Positions 26,982 through 35,045 are shown, counted from the stretch's first letter. The stretch is DNA of 64,000 nucleotides from Acinetobacter calcoaceticus DSM 30006 = CIP 81.8 (GCF_000368965.1 NZ_KB849780.1:1116145-1180144), one strand, 5' to 3'. Made by a program: numbers and translations. The notes: generated from the letters alone by a model not told the origin.

Positions 26982-27330
26982 TCAACCGCAATTAACGACA
27001 AAAGCTTTTTTGTAGAAATTAATTACAGCCTCAAAATCTCTTAATAGAATTTCCTCTGTGTAGAGATTCGGTGAAAGCTTGAGTAGAGCTGGCATATATT
27101 GCTTTTTGTAGACTTCAGGATATGTCTTGCATAAAATTTCCTGCTTCTGATCCAGTGGTACGTTTCGATTCTCTAGAGCAGCTAGCATCTTCCCTATTTG
27201 TTTGTCCGCACTCATGAATTGCGCTTCAACTGAAGGAGGTAGCGCTTTATGTTCAGCTTGTTTAGTACAGCTAACTAAAACCACCAAAGAAATCGATAAC
27301 CCCAATGTATATAAAAGTTTTTACTAACAT
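26982..27330 (-). pseudogene. Lipoprotein with frameshift in its signal peptide
   Basis: The conserved frame runs from a TTG at 27305 (LGLSISLVVLVSC, lipobox VLVSC) to 26982. Its natural start is missing. The ATG at 27330 opens the adjacent frame, MLVKTFIYIG. Removing one A from the A5 run (minus strand, 27318-27322) would join ATG TTA GTA AAA to CTT TTA TAT ACA TTG and give a normal lipoprotein signal, MLVKLLYTLGLSIS. It is probably a recent frameshift, a phase-variable run or a sequencing error. The mature domain is intact and of unknown function. Confidence 0.6.
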
Positions 27331-27385
27331 ATTAATTTTCAATATAAACCATTGTTAATATTATATATTTCCTTAAATAAAAATA

Positions 27386-27420
27386 CATTAATTAAAATAG
27401 CCATCACGGAGATAGCTATT
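27386..27420. terminator. Hairpin beyond the tail chaperone frame
   Basis: An AATAGC / GCTATT stem with T-rich flanks on both strands, just past the stop of the gpGT-like frame at 27423. Confidence 0.45.
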
Positions 27421-27422
27421 TT

Positions 27423-27752
27423 TTACTTTTTGGACTTGGTAGAAATCTTCTTATGGACTTCTTCAATAAATAAATTGTCTAAAGCAAAAATACAGTCATT
27501 AAAGATATGAGCATCAACTGGCAAATCATTATGTTCAGCATAAACATTGATAGCCTGCTGATCTAAGTATAAAGGTACACTTTGCTCATATCGTCTAGAT
27601 CTAATAATTGTGCTAAAGGCAGCAAGAATTGAGTCTGCCGCATAAGAATATTCTGGTGGATCTGGTATATATCCACCTAAGAATTTGATTTGTTCGATTT
27701 CGTGCGGCGTTTTCGACGCATACGATTTCTGGTACTTGTAGAGTTCGATGAC
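27423..27752 (-). CDS. Tail assembly chaperone, frameshift extension (gpT part of gpGT)
   Basis: This frame has no start of its own. It is reached by a -1 ribosomal slip in the 27677-28186 gene at GGGAAAG and adds 109 residues (from VIELYKYQKSYASKTP to STKSKK). The product would be a 254-aa fusion. In lambda, gpGT, made in a few percent of cases, binds the tape measure and recruits tube protein. The gene order here (tube, G, GT, tape measure) is the same, with small envelope genes in between. Confidence 0.88.
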   Translation of the reverse strand, partial: VIELYKYQKSYASKTPHEIEQIKFLGGYIPDPPEYSYAADSILAAFSTIIRSRRYEQSVPLYLDQQAINVYAEHNDLPVDAHIFNDCIFALDNLFIEEVHKKISTKSKK

Positions 27753-28186
27753 TTTCCCAAAATCGTAGCCTTGTCCTTATCGGCTTCTTCCTGAATCTTT
27801 TGAGCCTGCTCTTTAACGAATGACCAGATCAATAGGCCAATGTCACCAAGATTAAGAAGCTTAGAAGCATTTTCTGGTGTATACGGTTTTTCAGATTCTA
27901 CTGTTTCGCCATCTTCCACTTCAGCGAAAACAACCCCTTTCCAGTCTTCGATTAAATGAGCGCCAGCCGCATCTAATAAAAGCTCATGATAGAGCTTGCT
28001 GTTTACGTCTTTCACCATTACATCATAGCCTTTGGATGTAATTTGATTACCAGCCTTCTCTAATGAAACTTGAAACGGTTTATAGCCGATACCACGAATT
28101 TTAAACTCTGCTTGTCCACCTGCAGTTTCAAACGTACACCACTTCGATACTTCTGAACTTCGTACAATTCCAACTTTTAAAGCCAT
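27677..28186 (-). CDS. Tail assembly chaperone (gpG-like)
   Basis: The 169-aa protein lies directly after the tail tube gene. It starts MALKVGIVRSSEVSKW and is soluble and acidic, with a basic tail (RNRMRRKRRTKSNKSNS) that only the unshifted product has. The basic tail begins after the slip site, so shifting swaps it for the gpT part. It coats the tape measure during tail assembly and is absent from mature virions in relatives. Confidence 0.87.
   Translation of the reverse strand: MALKVGIVRSSEVSKWCTFETAGGQAEFKIRGIGYKPFQVSLEKAGNQITSKGYDVMVKDVNSKLYHELLLDAAGAHLIEDWKGVVFAEVEDGETVESEKPYTPENASKLLNLGDIGLLIWSFVKEQAQKIQEEADKDKATILGKSSNSTSTRNRMRRKRRTKSNKSNS
27752..27758 (-). promoter_or_regulatory. 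-1 ribosomal frameshift site GGGAAAG
   Basis: On the minus strand the zero frame reads TTG GGA AAG, so the heptamer is G GGA AAG, the same slippery sequence used by lambda G-GT. The -1 frame is open for 109 codons after it and for several codons before it. Confidence 0.9.
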
Positions 28187-28209
28187 AACTACCTCGAATA
28201 TTTAGGAAT

Positions 28210-28235
28210 AAAAAAGCCCATGGGATTCCATAGGC
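28210..28235 (-). terminator. Terminator-like hairpin
   Basis: GCCCATGG / CCATAGGC with one mismatch, U5 on the minus strand; between tube and chaperone genes. Confidence 0.6.
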
Positions 28236-28256
28236 TCTAAGGTTTATTAATTTGAA

Positions 28257-29174
28257 TTACACAAGAGCACGCACAATTGTTGGAGCTGTCCGTACTTGAG
28301 CAAAGTTGATATCTAAAGTGATGATGTCATCACCACCACCATCTGGGTGATTTGCTTCCATAACTTCTAGCTGCGGGAAGTTAAACGAGTATTTACTTCC
28401 TTTACTGTCTTTAATATCAAAGGCCAGTGTAAATACATCACGGGTTTTGATTGCATCAATCCAGCCTGCTGCTGTGGCCGAAAACATGAATGAAGCATTC
28501 GCTTCAATATCCATCATCTTCTCTAAGTAAAACTCTGGAGTGTATTTCCCTGAACCAATACAGCGGATCGCTTCAAGGTTGTTATTAATAGAAATGGTCA
28601 GTGATTGAAGACATGCTTTCCCTTGAATTGACTGGCCGTTTACAAGCAAGTTTTCCACGTTTGGCATGCTGACTAAAGGGCGACTGGATGCAGCTATTGG
28701 ATTGGTAACCGGATTGACTTGCTGGCGTGTAAATGAATTACCAACCAAGCCAAAGTTACCTGTAATCTTTCCTGTGGTCTGAATGGTAATTTCACCCGTA
28801 TTTACCTGAACACCACGATAAATAAAGACCTGACCAACATCTTCAAAGACTTTAACCAGGGTAAATGATTTACGTACGGTGCCGCCAAAGCTGAGGGCAT
28901 TTGCTGCCCAGTTATTAAATGCAAGAGCACTTAAGAATAAGTCGAATGTTCCTACAGATAATTCAAATTCTAACTGCCCTGCAACTTCGGCTTCAGTAAC
29001 GACCCCACCTTGTCGGAAGCGTGAGTTAACAACTTCACTACTTTCTTCTGTTGAGACGTTTTCAGATAATCCATCACTTACACGGCGAACCGTGTACCAG
29101 ATTGGGTTTGCTGGAGTAGTTCCTAAAACTGCTTCTTCACAAGCATATAATCGAATTTTTGCGCCTGAACTCAT
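28257..29174 (-). CDS. Major tail tube protein
   Basis: The 305-aa protein starts MSSGAKIRLYACEEAVLGTT and continues with the tube-protein pattern (WYTVRRVSDGLSENVSTEES, then GQLEFELSV). It belongs to the phage tail tube family seen in Acinetobacter siphophages. It polymerises as stacked hexamers around the tape measure. The chaperone genes follow at once, as expected. A terminator-like hairpin precedes it. Confidence 0.85.
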   Translation of the reverse strand: MSSGAKIRLYACEEAVLGTTPANPIWYTVRRVSDGLSENVSTEESSEVVNSRFRQGGVVTEAEVAGQLEFELSVGTFDLFLSALAFNNWAANALSFGGTVRKSFTLVKVFEDVGQVFIYRGVQVNTGEITIQTTGKITGNFGLVGNSFTRQQVNPVTNPIAASSRPLVSMPNVENLLVNGQSIQGKACLQSLTISINNNLEAIRCIGSGKYTPEFYLEKMMDIEANASFMFSATAAGWIDAIKTRDVFTLAFDIKDSKGSKYSFNFPQLEVMEANHPDGGGDDIITLDINFAQVRTAPTIVRALV

Positions 29175-29198
29175 TTATAGTTCTCCAAAATTTAGGTA

Positions 29199-29225
29199 TA
29201 AAAAAACCCGCTTCATCAGCGGGTT
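29199..29225 (-). terminator. Terminator-like hairpin
   Basis: AACCCGCT (29205-29212) / AGCGGGTT (29218-29225) with a U-run on the minus strand. Confidence 0.75.
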
Positions 29226-29268
29226 GTTTAAAAAATGGGTGTAAAAAAACCGCTAATTCAGCAGTCCT

Positions 29269-30252
29269 TTAAAGAGTTTTATCAGAGTTTGGGGATTCAG
29301 GCGGTTCTATACCATTTAGTGCCGCAGCTACTGCTTCAGATAAGTTCGTAGGCTGAAATTCAACAGGTGTTTCACTCAACGGTTCTTCATGTTCTAGTTC
29401 AGGTTCTTCATGCAAACGGATATCAATCCAGCGACCTTCAGGGATATCAATTGGATTCTCCAAATCAGCAATAATAGCTGCTTGTTCAATATCGAACTTA
29501 CGCTTGTAAGTCTTTATAGAAATATCGCCATACTCTAAAGTTTCATACATTACTGCAACAACTGTGTTGCCATTCGCATCTTTTGGAACTTCCACATACC
29601 AACCTTCCTGAGCAAAGCCTAGAGATCCTTTCAGCAAGTAATTTCCTACATCAACCTTTTCAAATTCGACAGGCTGTTTATTTGCTTCATCATTTAGCTC
29701 AATTGATTCAGCAAATAGCTTAACAATTGGAGAGGCTGATTTCACAAAACCATTAGCATCAATAGTGGTATTAGCAGTAGTCCGATATTCACCCCATTGG
29801 GTCCACACATTATCGGCTGTTCTTGATCTAAAATAATGCCTTTGATTAATGATATTTTTCCATTCTTGTCGTGCAAAAAAAGAAATTGGATTATATTCAT
29901 TTATTTGTACATATCCAGCAGTAGCACCAGGTGGGGCATTGGGATTACTTGCATTACTTGCCGAAAAGTTACCAGTGTTAATCATAGAGTCCATATCACT
30001 GGAAGCACTCAATGCTGAGGCTATACCAATGCCAAAGTCTCCCACCGTTACAACTCGCCCTAAAGTTTTATCAAAACTTCCTACTGTTAAAGTACCAGTT
30101 GCAGCAGTGCCTAGACCTGCCACCTGAGTCCAGTCTGGCGTTAAGTTTGGAATACCGGAGGCAAAAGGCAACATAAACTGCCGCTTGCCTTGAGAAGAGT
30201 TATAGACAAAAGGCCGATGATCCCAACTAAATCTAAATAAAAGATTTGCCAT
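29269..30252 (-). CDS. Pyocin-knob-like fibre/appendage protein
   Basis: The 327-aa protein has an N-terminal attachment part. A region at about residues 50-160 (LGTAATGTLTVGSFDKTLGR, then NIINQRHYFRSRTADNVWTQ, WGEYRTT) resembles the knob domain of pyocin and phage fibres. The C-terminal part is acidic. A fibre gene at this place, between head completion and tail tube, is unusual; it could decorate the head-tail joint or the tube. It overlaps the next gene upstream at base 30252. Confidence 0.72.
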   Translation of the reverse strand: MANLLFRFSWDHRPFVYNSSQGKRQFMLPFASGIPNLTPDWTQVAGLGTAATGTLTVGSFDKTLGRVVTVGDFGIGIASALSASSDMDSMINTGNFSASNASNPNAPPGATAGYVQINEYNPISFFARQEWKNIINQRHYFRSRTADNVWTQWGEYRTTANTTIDANGFVKSASPIVKLFAESIELNDEANKQPVEFEKVDVGNYLLKGSLGFAQEGWYVEVPKDANGNTVVAVMYETLEYGDISIKTYKRKFDIEQAAIIADLENPIDIPEGRWIDIRLHEEPELEHEEPLSETPVEFQPTNLSEAVAAALNGIEPPESPNSDKTL

Positions 30253-30605
30253 TATGCTGTTACTCCATCAATCACTTGGAATACTAAAGTTTCAGTATGT
30301 TGAACAACACCACCAACTACCGCTTTAATATCCATCTGACATAAACCCAAAGGCCATGTAGCAGTACTGGCTCCTGATTTCACGCTAAGCCATCCTTTCT
30401 GAGTCGTCTGGCTTAAAGCAGCACAGGTTAGAGTAGCCACTGCTGCACCGGTATCTAATGTTTTAACTTGAGAGGTAAATGCATAGCCCGTCAAGTCAAT
30501 CGCACGGCGTACATCATTGGCTGGAAATTGCAACGCATCATCCATATCAACCAGCTGCAAATTCAAGTTGAAGGTGTCACCACGCTTAAAAACAAAATTG
30601 CTCAT
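30252..30605 (-). CDS. Fibre-associated beta-rich protein
   Basis: The 117-aa protein (MSNFVFKRGDTFNLNLQLVD, then IDLTGYAFTSQVKTLDTGAA) has the short Ig-like pattern RGDTF...LTGY...G...T often found in phage fibre anchors. It ends at the start codon of the knob protein (one-base overlap), so the two are coupled and probably form one appendage. Confidence 0.68.
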   Translation of the reverse strand: MSNFVFKRGDTFNLNLQLVDMDDALQFPANDVRRAIDLTGYAFTSQVKTLDTGAAVATLTCAALSQTTQKGWLSVKSGASTATWPLGLCQMDIKAVVGGVVQHTETLVFQVIDGVTA

Positions 30606-30621
30606 AAGTGATTCCTGTAAA

Positions 30622-30684
30622 AATAAAAAACCACCGATGAGGTGGTAGTGGATAAGACATAAAAAAACCGCTCTAAGGCGGTTT
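30622..30684 (-). terminator. Two consecutive terminator-like hairpins
   Basis: CCACC / GGTGG (30631-30645) and AACCGC / GCGGTT (30666-30683), each with a U-run on the minus strand, between the secreted 109-aa gene and the fibre-associated gene. Confidence 0.65.
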
Positions 30685-30699
30685 AAATATAATTTGAGT

Positions 30700-31029
30700 T
30701 TAAATTTTCTCTTGGATGAGCTTTTTGCAACGCTCTCTTTCTACTTCCGAAAACTTCTCTAGGGATTCATAACTATTAAATTCTTTCTTTACTGGCACTT
30801 TGTAAATATTTTCAACTAATTCATGTGCAACCTTCTTCTCATTATTTGTGAGCTTATCAAAAGGAATGTCTTTATTTATTTCATCTTTTGAAAGTCCTGA
30901 TTGACGTAAAGTCATCATGATGAACGCCATATCACCAATAATGTTGCAATTATCTTCTCTTTCGACTTTGGCATTAGCATCAAAAGTAAAGAATAGAAAA
31001 ACCAGTGGAATTAGTTTTAGAAATTTCAT
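30700..31029 (-). CDS. Small periplasmic protein, cargo
   Basis: The 109-aa protein has a clear signal peptide (MKFLKLIPLVFLFFTFDANA, cut before KVERE). The mature part (about 89 aa) is highly charged and has two Cys, so a disulfide is possible. No family is recognised. It is inserted between the tail terminator and fibre-associated genes with its own flanking hairpins, a typical moron layout. Confidence 0.65.
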   Translation of the reverse strand: MKFLKLIPLVFLFFTFDANAKVEREDNCNIIGDMAFIMMTLRQSGLSKDEINKDIPFDKLTNNEKKVAHELVENIYKVPVKKEFNSYESLEKFSEVERERCKKLIQEKI

Positions 31030-31036
31030 ACGTATA

Positions 31037-31435
31037 TTAATTCACCTTATAGCCAATCGTGACATTATACTGAATGAAGTCAGCATCTTGCCCGATAAAA
31101 ATTGATTGTCCTTGTAAACATTCAAGATGATCAGCGGTGAAATATTCAAAATGCTGAAGTAAAGAATCGCTTAGCTCAGTTAAACCTTTCACACCACTGT
31201 GATGACGTGCAAAGCACTGGACCATGATATTACCGGTACGGCGAGTACAAGGATTATCAGCAATTCCAGAAATAAAGCTGGCTCCACCTGCTATAGTTAA
31301 ACGACACCACAAGCCTTCCTTCGGAACTTCAAAGCCTGCTGCATTTGGATACTGAATTCTTTCTTGTGAAATACCGTCAAAACTCATCATATGGTCGATA
31401 ATAGCTTGCCTTGTCTGCTCTAAAGTCATTGCCAT
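31037..31435 (-). CDS. Tail terminator-like protein (DUF4128-like)
   Basis: I start at the ATG at 31435, after GGTGG; upstream ATGs lie inside the preceding gene. The 132-aa protein (MAMTLEQTRQAIIDHMMSFD) has the size and pattern of DUF4128 tail terminators that cap the tail tube. It follows an HK97 gp10-like gene, as in many siphoviruses. The call rests on position and general resemblance. Confidence 0.7.
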   Translation of the reverse strand: MAMTLEQTRQAIIDHMMSFDGISQERIQYPNAAGFEVPKEGLWCRLTIAGGASFISGIADNPCTRRTGNIMVQCFARHHSGVKGLTELSDSLLQHFEYFTADHLECLQGQSIFIGQDADFIQYNVTIGYKVN

Positions 31436-31436
31436 C

Positions 31437-31805
31437 TTAACCACCATACTTTTGACTAATATAAGTAAATGTAGTGTTGTAAATACCTTGCGGTGCTTGA
31501 TCAGACCAACCATTCTCTAAACGTTCGGCATATGGCTTATTGTTCTGTATGTAGACCAAATTGCCCAACTTAAATTTAACAGCTTGAATTGCGGCATCTT
31601 GAATAGCATTAGTTTCAGGTCCACGCACACCATAATCACCAGATCCAATCGAAACAATATGTGAAGCACGATAAGCCCCCGTATCAACAGGACTTGAATT
31701 AACTAATGACTGCACAGTATCCATGGCGATTTTCTTTACCTTATCCTCTGCTGTTTTAGCCACATCAAAACTAAAATCAGTTGGCTTTTTCCCCTTCCAT
31801 CCCAT
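31437..31805 (-). CDS. HK97 gp10-like head-tail joining protein
   Basis: The 122-aa protein (NSSPVDTGAYRASHIVSIGS, then YAERLENGWSDQAPQGIY) matches the HK97-gp10-like pattern PVDTG...R.S and YA..LE.G.S..AP.G. These proteins connect the head connector to the tail terminator. It overlaps 31777-32184 by 29 bp and is followed within a base or two by the tail terminator. Confidence 0.85.
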   Translation of the reverse strand: MGWKGKKPTDFSFDVAKTAEDKVKKIAMDTVQSLVNSSPVDTGAYRASHIVSIGSGDYGVRGPETNAIQDAAIQAVKFKLGNLVYIQNNKPYAERLENGWSDQAPQGIYNTTFTYISQKYGG

Positions 31806-32184
31806 CGTTTACCTCGCTTTCTTCATACATTTTAAAAAGGTCTTTAGCGATCGCTTGAATTGAATATGCTTCAAATTCTGAACTAGGCTCTTTTTCTCCC
31901 ATGAGCTTTTTAACCTTCTGCCAAACATGAACCGCTTCATGCAAAAGCAGTCCATAGACTTCTATGGACTTTCTTTCAGAAGTATCGCCCAACTGAACAA
32001 CTGCATAAGCACCATTGGAATAGAAATCAACTTGTGCGGCTGCGTCTTCAATAGACAAGAACTTATCAACGTTATTCATATCTTCGAATAACAGATCCAT
32101 GTGAAGCTGATTTCTAGCAAGTGTGTATTGCACATGCTGAAATGGCGAGATATGCCATAAAGGAACGTAATCTGTGCTAACCAT
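31777..32184 (-). CDS. HExxH small metallopeptidase-like protein
   Basis: The 135-aa protein carries LLLHEAVHVWQKVKKLMGE, an HExxH zinc motif, followed by SSEFEAYSIQAIAKD, whose Glu could be the third zinc ligand. That arrangement is the gluzincin pattern. The region is a head-tail joining cluster, so processing of structural proteins is possible, but activity is inferred from motif only. It overlaps the gp10-like gene. A second HExxH protein is encoded at 44581-45222. Confidence 0.72.
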   Translation of the reverse strand: MVSTDYVPLWHISPFQHVQYTLARNQLHMDLLFEDMNNVDKFLSIEDAAAQVDFYSNGAYAVVQLGDTSERKSIEVYGLLLHEAVHVWQKVKKLMGEKEPSSEFEAYSIQAIAKDLFKMYEESEVNDGMEGEKAN

Positions 32185-32194
32185 GAATAACCTA

Positions 32195-32365
32195 TTAACT
32201 TAGCAAAGGCGTTTCAGTCGCCTCTCTGCCATCAAATGCAATATGAATAAAAATGCCATCCACATATTCGAGATGGCATTCGCAGTGAAAAAATGAATGA
32301 GGTTTTAAATCATCATCAGGTACTACCTGAAAGCTGTCATAGACCTCATGTGCAGTCCACGTCAT
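32195..32365 (-). CDS. 56-aa protein in the head-tail cluster
   Basis: ATG at 32365 follows TTGGAGTAAAT, a clear ribosome-binding site. It encodes MTWTAHEVYDSFQVVPDDDL, then HSFFHCECHLEYVDGIFIHI. The sequence is not repetitive and looks like a real small protein. No family is known to me. It lies between the HExxH gene and a hairpin. Confidence 0.6.
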   Translation of the reverse strand: MTWTAHEVYDSFQVVPDDDLKPHSFFHCECHLEYVDGIFIHIAFDGREATETPLLS

Positions 32366-32375
32366 ATTTACTCCA

Positions 32376-32399
32376 ATAAAAAACCCACCGAAGTGGGTT
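32376..32399 (-). terminator. Terminator-like hairpin with GAA loop
   Basis: AACCCAC / GTGGGTT with a U-run on the minus strand, just after the 32404-32928 membrane gene. Confidence 0.7.
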
Positions 32400-32403
32400 C
32401 ATT

Positions 32404-32928
32404 TTACTTAAACTTTTTCAAACTTATTTTCTTTGTGTATATTGCTAATGGAGACAACTTTTTAATTATAGCTTCTGTTGGTTTGTTATATGCATTTAAA
32501 TCGATTCTAGATTGAATATTAAAATGCATATATTCTTTGGGGTCCTTAGCTTTCAAGGCGTTATTTCTAAGTAAAACATAAGTATCTGTAGATACCATAT
32601 TATAATTAGTAAATAACATGTCTAATTCTTTTTCATGAAGGCAATTTTCTATGAAAAGTGCACTGCGCATATTAATTTGAGTGAGATTATTTAATCTTTC
32701 AATTTTTTCTTCAATTAATTTTAAATCTTTTTGTGTCTCATATCTCAAGAGTGAAATAATTGTCATTTCCTCCAAAATATTCTTAAGGAGTTCTTTTACT
32801 TCATTTGCGACGACTTCTTTTCCTTTTTGCTTATGCCAAACATGATAAACAAATAATGCAATTCCAAGTGGAATTATTATTTGAATGAATTTTATTACCA
32901 AATCCCAATTTACAATACAAGCTTCCAT
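32404..32928 (-). CDS. Single-TM membrane protein, cargo in head-tail cluster
   Basis: I start at the ATG at 32928, after AGGGGGAT. The 174-aa protein has one membrane helix (FIQIIIPLGIALFVYHVW) and a helical cytoplasmic domain. It interrupts the head-tail joining genes and is AT-rich, unlike them. Family unknown. Like several other TM plus coiled-coil genes of the window, it is probably cargo. Confidence 0.65.
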   Translation of the reverse strand: MEACIVNWDLVIKFIQIIIPLGIALFVYHVWHKQKGKEVVANEVKELLKNILEEMTIISLLRYETQKDLKLIEEKIERLNNLTQINMRSALFIENCLHEKELDMLFTNYNMVSTDTYVLLRNNALKAKDPKEYMHFNIQSRIDLNAYNKPTEAIIKKLSPLAIYTKKISLKKFK

Positions 32929-32966
32929 ATATCCCCCTATTTTAGAAAGGATATTAGACCAAGTAT

Positions 32967-33335
32967 TTAAACCATCCTCAACTGACATTTCCAAATTGTG
33001 CTAGCTGGATCCTGCTGAATATGAATTACCTGGAATGAGCCCAACGCTGTTAGCCACTCATCATCAATTTTGGGGGCGATTGTCAATTCATTTTGAAGCA
33101 CGGTAGCCTTCTTATCTGTGGCCAGTACTCCAAGTGTTTGGACCTCATATTGACTGTATGAGCCAAACAGAACGCCACGACCAGAATAGCTTTCTTTAAC
33201 TTCAACATGAGTTTCAGTCTTAGGATCCCAATTCTTTTTAGATACTCGTTCACACGTAAAGGTATGAACGGCGTCTGCTAAATCTTCACTAAATGCTTCA
33301 GCAATTTCTGTCTGAATTTCGTCACGTAAGCCCAT
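32967..33335 (-). CDS. Head-tail connector / head-closure protein
   Basis: The 122-aa protein (MGLRDEIQTEIAEAFSEDLA, then SYSGRGVLFGSYSQYEVQTL) matches the size and position of the head-closure proteins that follow gp6-like adaptors. In Acinetobacter phages its relatives are often mislabelled as glutamate 5-kinase; no kinase motif is visible here. It is immediately downstream of the 33335 gene (one-base overlap). Confidence 0.72.
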   Translation of the reverse strand: MGLRDEIQTEIAEAFSEDLADAVHTFTCERVSKKNWDPKTETHVEVKESYSGRGVLFGSYSQYEVQTLGVLATDKKATVLQNELTIAPKIDDEWLTALGSFQVIHIQQDPASTIWKCQLRMV

Positions 33336-33715
33336 TAGATTTTCCTAACAAAAATTACAGATCGCCGTTTGCAGTAAGGTTTGATTAAATCAAGAATGAA
33401 TTGCTCACTCGCACTAAGTTTTACTGATCCGTCCTGGTATTCCTTTTCAGTTTCTACCGTATCTGCCTTAACTTTCTTTCGTTTTAGAGCCTGTTCTTGC
33501 CCTTGGTATATTTCTCCCTTCATGATGCCTTTTATAACTTCATAGGAAGCCGTTTTTAAGGCTTTAGGAACCGCTGTTACATCTTCATAAGGCTTAACAT
33601 TACGCGCTAACAAGTAAGCTTCTGACTTTTCGAGATAGTCAGCTTTATCACTGGCAGATAAAGCATCAAAGCCTGCTACACGTTCAATTGCTTCTTGTTC
33701 AGTGATAAAGCTCAT
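33335..33715 (-). CDS. Head-tail adaptor (DnaT-like / gp6-like)
   Basis: The 126-aa protein (MSFITEQEAIERVAGFDALS, then SEAYLLARNVKPYEDVTAVP) resembles phage head-tail connector proteins sometimes labelled DnaT-like. It is all-alpha by pattern. It would sit under the portal ring. Order capsid, HeH protein, adaptor, closure is the usual siphovirus order. Confidence 0.75.
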   Translation of the reverse strand: MSFITEQEAIERVAGFDALSASDKADYLEKSEAYLLARNVKPYEDVTAVPKALKTASYEVIKGIMKGEIYQGQEQALKRKKVKADTVETEKEYQDGSVKLSASEQFILDLIKPYCKRRSVIFVRKI

Positions 33716-33718
33716 GGA

Positions 33719-34039
33719 TTATTCCTTTGGATCTTGTGGAATTAAAGCAATCAATTCTGGCTTTAATGCCGACTGTTTAAACTCGATGCCCTTGTCAGTT
33801 AGAAAAGCCTTAATTTGGTCGACCTTCCAGTTTTCATAATCACCGGGTGTAGGTCCATCTAATGGATCAGGTATTCCTTTACCAGCTTCTAATTCAGCAA
33901 TACGTGCTTTCATTGCATCAGGATCATTCTGAAAGGCAATAAACTCACCTTTTAAGGTTGCCAGTTGTTCTTCGAGTTCAGTTACTTTTGCTTGTGCCAT
34001 TTGACGTTCTCTCATGCGGTTAAATGCGGATAGGCCCAT
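33719..34039 (-). CDS. HeH/LEM-domain protein next to capsid
   Basis: It starts at the ATG at 34039 after GGAGATAAATC. The 106-aa protein has a coiled coil (about residues 10-55) and a C-terminal HeH/LEM-like domain (WKVDQIKAFLTDKGIEFKQ, LKPELIALI). HeH domains are common in small phage structural proteins placed just after the capsid gene. A DNA- or capsid-binding role is probable. Confidence 0.75.
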   Translation of the reverse strand: MGLSAFNRMRERQMAQAKVTELEEQLATLKGEFIAFQNDPDAMKARIAELEAGKGIPDPLDGPTPGDYENWKVDQIKAFLTDKGIEFKQSALKPELIALIPQDPKE

Positions 34040-34060
34040 TGATTTATCTCCAAAAGAAAA

Positions 34061-34076
34061 GGCGGATAATTCCGCC
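34061..34076. terminator. Short hairpin between capsid and HeH genes
   Basis: GGCGGA / TCCGCC stem with an AAT-type loop. The A-run to its left gives U residues on the minus strand. Confidence 0.5.
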
Positions 34077-34081
34077 CGTCT

Positions 34082-35032
34082 TTATTTAACTTTGTGCTTG
34101 AACGCCACAATACGAATCTGCTTTGGATCGTAGACGCGTTCCCAGTTGGCATCAGATGAAAGACCTGCATTATTTGGCGCAACACCCATTGCACCAGCCC
34201 ATTTGATACCACGAGGATGCAAAACAAAGTGACGGCGGTTAATGAGAATGTCAGAGCCCGCGAGACTATCCCGGTCAGTCTCAACCCCTACGGGTGCACC
34301 GATATCCTGAAAACCGATAGCGCCTTGCCCGAACAGGAATGATGTGAATACATCACCATCAACTGGCATACCGTCATCGACAATCACACGGCGATCCATG
34401 AAGGTTTTATAGAGCACCACACCATCTGCATCACGTACGGTTTCAATCAAGCCCTGTTTGGCTAGTGCAGCCATGGTTGCCGAATGCATGGCAATAGCCG
34501 TTAATTTATCGACGGCATCCCCCAGCTTGTATGAGGCATCGATAAATGAAACACCATCAATAACTGCCGCGGCTCCAGTACCAGCAGAGATGTCATGTGT
34601 ATTGCTTGCCATACTTGCAGAACCAAACACACCTTTAAGCGTATTCACGGTAAAGCCTTGAAACTCACGTGCCCAGTAATCAGCAACCAGGTCACCAACT
34701 GCGCCAAGTGGATCGTCACCAGATAAAGCTTTTGCCAGATCATTGGCACCCCATGCCTTACCACGTGCATGCAAAATAGCAATATCCTGACCCGCTGCAA
34801 TGTTGTTTACGGTTAGAGGTGTTGCATCTGAAAGTACTTCAGACTCACCGTCTAAATCGTTCCAGAACGGGATATTTACGGTGGAACCGCCTTGTGTACC
34901 GAATGCAACTTCAACATCCAGCTCCCCTACAATTCCCGACTGCCATAAAGCAGATTTCTTTGCAGTTTTATTTAAAACGTACTGAGTGAATAACTCGGGT
35001 ACGATTACATCAGCAATTTTTGTCTCAGCCAT
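34082..35032 (-). CDS. Major capsid protein
   Basis: The 316-aa protein (MAETKIADVIVPELFTQYVL, then FGTQGGSTVNIPFWNDLDGE, GADYW-type region DLVADYWAREFQGFTV) has the pattern of phage coat proteins of the HK97 fold. Codon use and higher GC content mark it as a core phage gene. The scaffold gene lies immediately upstream. The shell is built from many copies of it. Confidence 0.88.
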   Translation of the reverse strand: MAETKIADVIVPELFTQYVLNKTAKKSALWQSGIVGELDVEVAFGTQGGSTVNIPFWNDLDGESEVLSDATPLTVNNIAAGQDIAILHARGKAWGANDLAKALSGDDPLGAVGDLVADYWAREFQGFTVNTLKGVFGSASMASNTHDISAGTGAAAVIDGVSFIDASYKLGDAVDKLTAIAMHSATMAALAKQGLIETVRDADGVVLYKTFMDRRVIVDDGMPVDGDVFTSFLFGQGAIGFQDIGAPVGVETDRDSLAGSDILINRRHFVLHPRGIKWAGAMGVAPNNAGLSSDANWERVYDPKQIRIVAFKHKVK

Positions 35033-35045
35033 TAGGCTTTACTCC

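Noticed and set aside
27386..27420. CRISPR-like or riboswitch reading of short repeats
   Set aside because: Only one inverted repeat; no spaced repeat array is present here or elsewhere in the window.
34012..34284. 90-aa minus-strand frame
   Set aside because: Alternative frame of the capsid and HeH genes, both of which have better-supported products.
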